The notes under the pieces are model-generated. The model did no database searches and had not been told where the DNA came from. It saw only the letters and a program-made list of their open reading frames with translations. DNA of 25,806 bases from Heterostelium multicystogenum (Eukaryota > Evosea > Eumycetozoa > Acytosteliales > Acytosteliaceae), in contig RCNN01000316.1 in the NCBI GenBank assembly GCA_003667245.1, forward strand, positions 1 through 25,806, given 5' to 3'. Both the position numbers and the translations under genes were made by a program. Position 1 is the first letter of the stretch. Every line of letters starts with the position of its first letter. Positions 19,660-25,806 of this stretch are shown piece by piece.

Positions 19660-20770
19660 ATGTCACAGATTTTAGCGTATATAGGCACATATAGTCCAAA
19701 TGGTGAGGGAATCTACTTGTATTCCATGAATAAGGATACCGGAGAGCTCAACCGAAAGAATGTAGTTTCAACCAAAGAGTCCCCTGCTCAATTGGTGATT
19801 GACAGTCAAAACAAAAGATTGTTCACTGCAAGCGAGATTACAAAACTATCAAGGTGGAAAGAATGGTTCTGTCATTGCTTATAGCATTGATGGTGCAACA
19901 GGTGATTTGACTTTTATTAATGAACGTGATGCTCTCGGTGGTTTACCATGTCATCTTTCATTGGACAATGACAACAAGCATCTCATGGTAGCAAACTACG
20001 CATGTGGTTCCGTATCTATATTCCCAATCGATAGTACTGGTGCTTTAAACGAATCCAGTGCATTTTTCCGTTCAAGTGGTAATGTTGGTCCTTTGCGTGC
20101 TGAAGGAGCTCAACCTGGTTCTTTCTCGATCAGTGGTCACGAGTGTGAACACGCACATTGGATTGGAACAGACCGTTCAGGACGTTTCGCATACCACACT
20201 GACCTAGGACAAGATCGTATCTACCATTGGAAGTATGTTGATGGAAAGCTTGAGGCTAACTCACCAGCATGGATCGCAGGGGCATCGAAGGGTTGTGGTC
20301 CTCGTCATCTCGTATTCCATCCAACCATGGACTATGCGTATATCATCAATGAAGAGTCATCCACTGTCACACACTACACCATTGACCCAAGCACAGGCTT
20401 ACTCACTGAACAGGCAACCATCTCCACCTTTGAGTCATCATACAAAGGTAGTAGCTTTGGATCTGGTATAGTATTGAGTGCTTGTGGAAAACATCTCTAT
20501 GCTCTCAACAGACTTCGTAACACCATTACACACTTTGACATATCACAACAAAATGGATCACTATCAATTGTTGAGGAAGTTTGGACCCGTGGCGATTTTC
20601 CCCGTGCTCTTACTATTGACCCAACCCACAGATTCCTATATGTTCTCAACCAACGAAGTGACAATATCACTTATTATTCAATAGACCAGGCATCTGGTAG
20701 ACTAGAGTTCATCAACAAATATATTGATGTTGGTAGCCCATCTCAATTAGTTTTTTATGTTATAAATTAA
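19660..20770 (+). CDS. Lactonase / 6-phosphogluconolactonase family beta-propeller, one apparent frameshift
   Basis: Belongs to the seven-bladed propeller lactonase family (PF10282; bacterial Pgl/YbhE type), about 369 residues when read across one frame change, which fits the family. It begins YIGTYSPNGEGIYLY, the typical first blade, then AQLVID and RLFTASE. Later blades show GGLPCHLSLD, YACGSVSIFPI, GPRHLVFHP, YAYIINEESS, LYALNR and FLYVLNQRSDNI, the repeated P-x-H-L / Y-V-x-N pattern. The first frame (from 19,660) leaves at about 19,841-19,846, in an ACAAAAC run, and the rest is open in the next frame to TAA at 20,768-20,770. No intron joins them. Expected reaction: hydrolysis of 6-phosphogluconolactone in the pentose phosphate pathway, although eukaryotic members include other lactonases or muconate cyclases. 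Confidence 0.8.
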
Positions 20771-21273
20771 AAAAAATACTCTAATATTATTCTTAAAAGT
20801 GTTTAAAAATTTTCATTGCATTTAACTTTGTCGAATCATACAAAATATGTTATCTATTGTAATATATGGTTGCACCTACTGGATCTAGAAGGCCTTTATC
20901 TGCTCCAGTCTAAGAGTGATTAAATTTTAAAGCTTGAGACGACTTCCAAGTGAATACTATGGATCTTTTAATTTCATTTTTTAATAAAATTAAATATATA
21001 TTTTGCCCAAAATAAGCAAACATTTGTTTTTAGATATTATTATAATCTATAATCTCTCAATACAGAAACGAATTATATTTTTTCCAATCATAATCCATTA
21101 GATATGGAAGTGTCAAAGTACCTAAATATCTATAATCCAATTATAATAAATATTTATTAAAATTAATTTTTAATCAAGCTATTTGGGATAACATTAAATT
21201 CAAATTAAAAGTGCATTCTTATTTTATTAGACACTTAGTTATACATTTGTTAATAGAATAGATAATTCAGAAA
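20771..21273. other. AT-rich intergenic region
   Basis: No supported gene. A 15-codon frame at 20,866-20,913 is the only less AT-rich piece and has no recognisable context. Confidence 0.5.
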
Positions 21274-21540
21274 ATGAAAGAAAAGTCAGCCATTGTTTTT
21301 GATGTTAGACCAGAGGATGAAAAATCGGACTTAAAGTTGGTAGAGCAAAACATCCGTAAGATCAATAAACCAGGTTTGAAATGGGGAGAGTCCAAGTGCG
21401 AAAATTTGGCCTATAATCTCAATCATTTGCTCATCTCTTGTGTCGTTGAAGATTCTGTTTCCGTAGATGAGCTCCAAAGCCAGATTACAGACTTCCCAAG
21501 TGTACAAACCGTTGAAATCGAATCTTTTAGCAAGATTTAA
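21274..21540 (+). CDS. Stand-alone EF1B guanine-nucleotide-exchange domain, 88 residues
   Basis: Single exon starting at ATG 21,274. The whole protein matches the C-terminal EF1_GNE domain of eEF1B alpha/beta/delta: FDVRPEDEKSDL at residues 9-20, the conserved GLKWGESK segment at about 34-41, ISCVVED at about 54-60, DELQSQI, and a VEIESFSKI end that keeps the terminal Lys-hydrophobic pair. This domain promotes GDP release from elongation factor 1A during translation. Normal eukaryotic EF1B subunits are over 200 residues with an N-terminal GST-like or acidic region; none is seen in the 500 bases upstream. At 88 residues it is the size of archaeal EF1B. It could be a functional minimal paralogue or a processed partial copy. 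The loop around ESKCENLAYNLNHL is divergent from the usual SKLVPVAYGIKKL. Confidence 0.85.
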   Translation: MKEKSAIVFDVRPEDEKSDLKLVEQNIRKINKPGLKWGESKCENLAYNLNHLLISCVVEDSVSVDELQSQITDFPSVQTVEIESFSKI

Positions 21541-21599
21541 ACAAATTCAACAATAAACCAAAATTATCAATGGTTATTGTTAATTTTTGTACAAACTCA

Positions 21600-21965
21600 A
21601 TAAAGTATTAGTTTTACTTTCTATTCAGCGTGCTACTCTTATTATTATCAAAAGTTCATTAATATTTGATCGTAATAGAGCTCCAAATATCACGTTTCCC
21701 GCAGGAATCCACGTTGTCATAGACAATATTGATTCTTCTTCTTCCCTTTTGAATGATGTGGAGGATAGAACTGTGGACAATACAAAGTATACTTGAGGGT
21801 GTGGTTAATTTTTCTAGATTAGAAGATATAGAAGCAGACAAAATCATGTCATTTTCTGTGACATCGTTTCCAGAAAACAATTTCGACATACACCTGTTCT
21901 TCATTTTCTGCATTCTCAAGAGTTCACTTTCAAAACTACCTTTGATCCTGCAAATCAAGTTTTAA
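21600..21965 (+). pseudogene. Possible degraded coding fragment
   Basis: Plus-strand open pieces in different frames (RAPNITFPAGIHVVIDNIDS near 21,678-21,735, then FSRLEDIEADKIMSFSVTSFP near 21,810-21,872) look more protein-like and less AT-rich than the flanks, but stops and frame changes interrupt them. A 99-codon minus-strand frame overlaps. I do not recognise a family. Confidence 0.25.
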
Positions 21966-22842
21966 TAATAGCAATCTCAATAATTTTCACAGTATTGTTT
22001 ATTTTATTTAGTACTAACAAATTTAGTCCTGTCATGGTGTGACAAAGCAAAAGTATCGCAAGAACATATTTAAATAACTTTCCTCAAAAATGTCAAGGAT
22101 TAAAAAGAAATGCATTCATGTCAGAATGCAAAAAATGAGTTTAGTCTAAAAAAGGATAATTTTTACAAAAATTAAAAAATTAATTTAATTCACTTTCAGA
22201 TAGATTGCTGCTGAATTAATTGAAGACCTGCAATAAAACAAAGATATTCATGATTATTATCATAATTAAACAACAAAAAAAATATTCAGCAGCACATCAA
22301 TCAATCCATACAATTCTATTTTTTTATTTATTTATTCAGTGTGCGTAGGTAAATTGTTTTTGTGTTGTTGGACTGGTTGTTGCAATACTACCAAAATCAC
22401 CACACCATTACCCACTATCAGTACTATCACCCCCACTCCCCCATGTATGTTGAAAGGAATACACAAAATAATACTTTCTTTTGTATTGTTTTATAATAAT
22501 CCTCCATTTTTATTTTGAAATTTATAAAATATGAAGTAGAGCCCAAAAGCTATTAATTTTGTTAATTTATACATGAATCTGCCAAACATTAATGTTGATT
22601 TAAATAGGAAATAGTTGCACAAAGTTCAGACAATGAGTGATTCTAAATATTTCATTTCAAATACTAATACTAAATCATTCAACCTTTAGAGAAAACACAA
22701 TCAAATAACAATTATTTACTTACTGTTACTGGTAGACTTTTATGTTCTCATATTTAAATAATCATATTTCTTTTAAAATTCAATTTAAGAATCTCATTAA
22801 ACATTTAACAATCATTTGATTACAACCTATTTGTTGATTACA
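21966..22842. other. AT-rich intergenic region upstream of the TPS/TPP-like gene
   Basis: No supported gene. It contains a perfect 7-base inverted repeat (22,111-22,117 / 22,124-22,130) and a C-rich block at about 22,427-22,443, some 400 bases before the start codon. In an AT-rich genome that block could be a GC-rich promoter box, but no factor can be named from sequence alone. Confidence 0.4.
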
Positions 22843-25498
22843 ATGGACACCATAATGGCAAAACCAATTGGTCAAAAGGTGATTGTTGTCTATCATTCAT
22901 TACCTCTTTCATTAAGAAAACAAAAGTTAGGAGGTAACTATCATAGCATTAAAAAAAAGAATTCACATTATTCTAACATTTCATTTCAAATAGTATGGTC
23001 ATTTCATGACAGAAATTTATATTCTTTAGTCTCTTCATTATCCTCTTTGAAAGATCAAAAAGGTATCTTATTTATTTTTATATACACTTTTAAATATTCT
23101 TCTTTACTAACTTTTCTTTAAAGTAATCGAGAAACATTGCTGGGTTGGATGTCCCACTACAAAAGAAAAGAAATTAGTAAATCCTGATAATGACCTTTCC
23201 AATGAAGCCTTTAATATTCAATTGTCTGAGAATTCTTGCATCCCAGTGGATACTGTTTCCTCTAAACTCTATGATGAAGCTGTAAATAAGTTTAGTCAAC
23301 AATTTTTAATTCCATTATTCCACTATGATATATCAGATAGTACTTTCCAGGATTCTCACTGGCAATCTTATAAAATATTCAATAAGAGATTCGCTTCAAA
23401 AATTGCAGAGATCTACAGACCAGGTGATATTGTATGGGTACATGGGTAAGATTTAATATTTAAACTTTAATTCATAAAGCTAATTATCTATTTTTAAGTA
23501 TTCAACTCTTATTAGTTCCTAAATACTTAAGAGAATTAATCAATAGTTGTTTAATTGGGTTCTTTCTTTATTGTCCTTTCCCAGCAGTTGAAATCTATAG
23601 ATGCTTAGCTAGTAGAAAGAAGATTCTTCAAGGTATACTAGGCTCTGACTTAGTTGCATTTCAAACATACTCCTATTCAAGGTATTTTATTCAATCCTGT
23701 ACTAGAATCTTGGGTGTTGCTGGAGGATTCGATGGGGTTAAGTACCGACAAGAAAGAATAGGAAAGGAGCATTTGACTAGAGTGTCTGTAATCCCAGAGG
23801 GTATAGACCCCATGGAAACACAATATTCTCTGGCACTTCAAGAAACTCAGAATAGACTTGAAGAATTAAAGAATAGATTTAAAGACTATAAAATATTTCT
23901 AGCAAAGTATGTTATTTTGTTGGATGTCAATATAAAAACAATTAACTAATTTAACAATCTATTCAGGGACCAGAGTCATGCTATTGAAGCAACTAAAATG
24001 AAATTGCTGGCATTCGAATATTTTTTAAGAAATAATCCTACATGGATTGGAAAAGTAGTATTTCTGTTGATCTGTGAACCGGGAGATAGTAAAATAATGT
24101 CGAGTATCAATGAGACTGTTGCTAGAATCAATGGAGAGTTTAGTCATGTGAACTTTATTCCAATCGAATATATCTCAAGACACTGCGACTACGATGAGTT
24201 ATGTGCACTCTATTCCGTAGCTCATGTATTTGTATCTACCCCAATACGTGATGGAATGAATCTTGATACCCATGATTATGTTAGTTGTCATCGGGAGAAA
24301 AATCCAGGTATTTTAATTCTAAGTGAATTTGATGGTGCATCAAGATGCTTTGGTGGAGCATTAACTATCAATCCGTAAGTTATTAAGATACTCTAACATT
24401 ATTTAAGTACTAATTTGTTTTTTTAAGATGGAGTAAATCTCAAGTTACCAATGCTTATTTACAAGCACTTACCATGTCCAATGAAGAGATCAGACTAAAG
24501 CATGGATACAACCTAAATTATGTTCTTACGAATACTAGTTTTGTTTGGGGAGAAGGTTTTTTGTATGATCTATTGACCAGCCAAACAAATTCAATGAACC
24601 AAAACCTTGATTCTTCTATTCTTGACACAAAGAAATTTGATCAATCATATAGACAATCAAAGAAAAGAGTAAGTTTTAATCGAGTATCTATTCATTATAA
24701 TATCAACTAATCATTACTGCATAGTTTTTAATCTTTGATTTTGATGTTGTATTTTCAAGTGCAGTGCAAAGCACCAAAATGGCCCAAAAGCTATTGAATG
24801 TTTTAAAGAAATTGTCAAAAGATCCTGCCAACATTATTTATATTGTTACAAGTAGAGATACTGATACCTTAGAGTCGATTCTTGAGAACATTCCAGTAGG
24901 TCTTGGTGCGGAGCATGGAAACTTTTTGAAGTCTTCAACTGGTATGCCAGAACTAGATGGCTGGAAGAATTATTCCGAAGGATCAGATCTTTCATGGATA
25001 GATACTGTGGTACCAATCCTTGAGTATTTCTCTGAAAGAATCCCAGGCAGTGTTCTGGATGTTAGAAAAGTTACAGTTAGCTGGTGCTATCAGGATTGTC
25101 TTTCCAAACACTCTGAGGAACAGGCTCAAGAACTACTTACACAGCTTGTTGAAGTTGCTGCTAAAGCACCAATTGAAATCATCCACTCCAATAGAACCAT
25201 TGAAATTAAACCATCTGGAATGAGCAATGGAACTGCTATGAAAAAGATTATTGATGAGAATCCAGATACCGATTTTATTTTGTGTATGGGAAGTGGACAT
25301 ACTGATCCAAAACTCTTTGATCTTCTCAGCAATGATAATCCCAATCATTTTCCCATCTCCATTGGTAGAGTTGAATCATTTACTAAATATTATATCAATA
25401 ATCAATATCAAGTTCTACGTATACTTGATCATATATCCTCACCCATTACAACCACTCCAATTCCCATATTTTCCGAATCATTTCCTTTAAAGGATTAA
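22843..25498 (+). CDS. Trehalose-6-phosphate synthase/phosphatase-like protein, both active sites degenerate
   Basis: Six exons: 22,843-23,062, 23,124-23,445, 23,499-23,906, 23,967-24,374, 24,428-24,668 and 24,725-25,498; 790 residues; introns 53-61 bases. I chose the ATG at 22,843 because the more upstream open codons lack an ATG. Residues 12-510 are a GT20 synthase domain (IGFFLYCPFPAVEIYR, GSDLVAFQTYSYSRYF, RDGMNL, ILSEFDGA). From 534 a HAD-type phosphatase domain follows (FDFDVV, VTSRD, GAEHG). Key residues differ from active enzymes: Ser19 in VYHSLP for Arg, H-G-I-Q at 180-183 for HDYH, Gln319 and Glu324 for the Arg/Lys of DRxDYIKG, Asp420 for Glu. In the phosphatase, DxDGT is DFDVV and GDDxTD is GSGHTD (722-727). 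Probably a non-catalytic, regulatory paralogue like plant class II TPS proteins. Confidence 0.85.
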
Positions 25499-25669
25499 TC
25501 AACAAACATTATAGAACAATTCAAATAAAAGAGTGTTGTTTTAAATAACCAATGCCAATTCTTTATTTAAATACTACATCTATTAAATCTTCGTTATCCA
25601 TTCCTTCATTATTCGGAGTAGATTTCATGTTCAAATTTCATACCGTCGAATTTTAATTGTATTACTTTA

Positions 25670-25806
25670 TTAGGTGGTGTTTTGAATCTTCTTTGCAACA
25701 CCTGCTAATAGTTTCTCAAATTCATCGTCCTATTTTGAACATAATATTAATCTTAATGTTGAACCAATTGTGGCTGTTTGTACTTACTTTTCCAAGTTTA
25801 AAATTT
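25670..25806 (-). CDS. 3' end of an unidentified gene (partial)
   Basis: The window ends inside this minus-strand gene. The partial exon 25,788-25,806 reads NFKLGK up to a GTAAGT donor. A 58-base intron (25,730-25,787) follows, then a 60-base last exon (25,670-25,729) encoding DDEFEKLLAGVAKKIQNTT and TAA. It converges with the TPS/TPP-like gene, leaving about 170 bases between the stops. The short charged tail is not enough to name a family. Confidence 0.55.

Noticed and set aside
20866..20913. 15-codon frame starting MVAPTGSRR
   Set aside because: Less AT-rich than its surroundings, but too short, with no splice partner or conserved context.
22200..22330. Possible minus-strand exon with a TGCAG acceptor and a short frame ending LIQQQSI
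   Set aside because: No convincing upstream exon or start codon; low-complexity AT sequence.
1..25806. tRNA or rRNA genes, CRISPR arrays, intact retrotransposons
   Set aside because: I saw no cloverleaf with A/B box spacing, no rRNA-like segment, no regularly spaced direct repeats other than the telomere, and no reverse transcriptase or transposase motif.

Overview
The window is one end of an AT-rich eukaryotic chromosome. It opens with about 142 bases of C-rich telomeric repeat whose orientation fits a left chromosome end. Genes carry very short introns (about 50-72 bases, GTATGT or GTAAGT donors, AT-rich interiors) and the sequence is rich in A/T. Together with the gene families present (Crinkler-type NTPases, TPR, EF1B, TPS/TPP-like), this suggests a dictyostelid social amoeba. 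A Heterostelium/Polysphondylium-like species is my guess, not something the sequence proves.

Bases 143-16,800 are a subtelomeric zone of decayed, duplicated genes. Two direct copies of a unit about 8.2 kb long lie in tandem (about 556-8,990 and 8,990-16,100). Each holds, in the same order: a minus-strand AAA-ATPase-like/PD-(D/E)XK nuclease pseudogene; a hairpin-rich segment; a minus-strand gene built from repeated 41-residue exons; AT-rich repeats; and a minus-strand Crinkler-like (CRN) NTPase locus. The two copies have decayed differently. Unit 1 keeps the nuclease half, a nearly intact repeat-exon gene, a run of about a dozen hairpins (2,941-3,564) and a nearly intact CRN gene. Unit 2 keeps the P-loop half of the ATPase, carries a 371-base internal inversion in the repeat-exon gene, and has a different, broken CRN NTPase that shares only its first exon with the CRN gene of unit 1.

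From about 17,000 to the end the DNA looks like ordinary core genome: a four-exon TPR protein with a likely mitochondrial leader (+); a small secreted protein (-) divergent from a lactonase/6-phosphogluconolactonase family protein (+); a stand-alone 88-residue EF1B nucleotide-exchange domain (+); a six-exon trehalose-6-phosphate synthase/phosphatase-like protein of 790 residues with degenerate residues at both active sites (+); and the last two exons of an unidentified minus-strand gene. Several otherwise good genes (lactonase, TPR, secreted protein, first CRN gene) need a one-base frame change. This could be real decay, or small indels in a draft assembly.

The most unusual items are the dense hairpin array, the one-exon-one-repeat gene and its inverted copy, the exchange of a header exon between two CRN NTPase types, and the doubly degenerate TPS/TPP protein.
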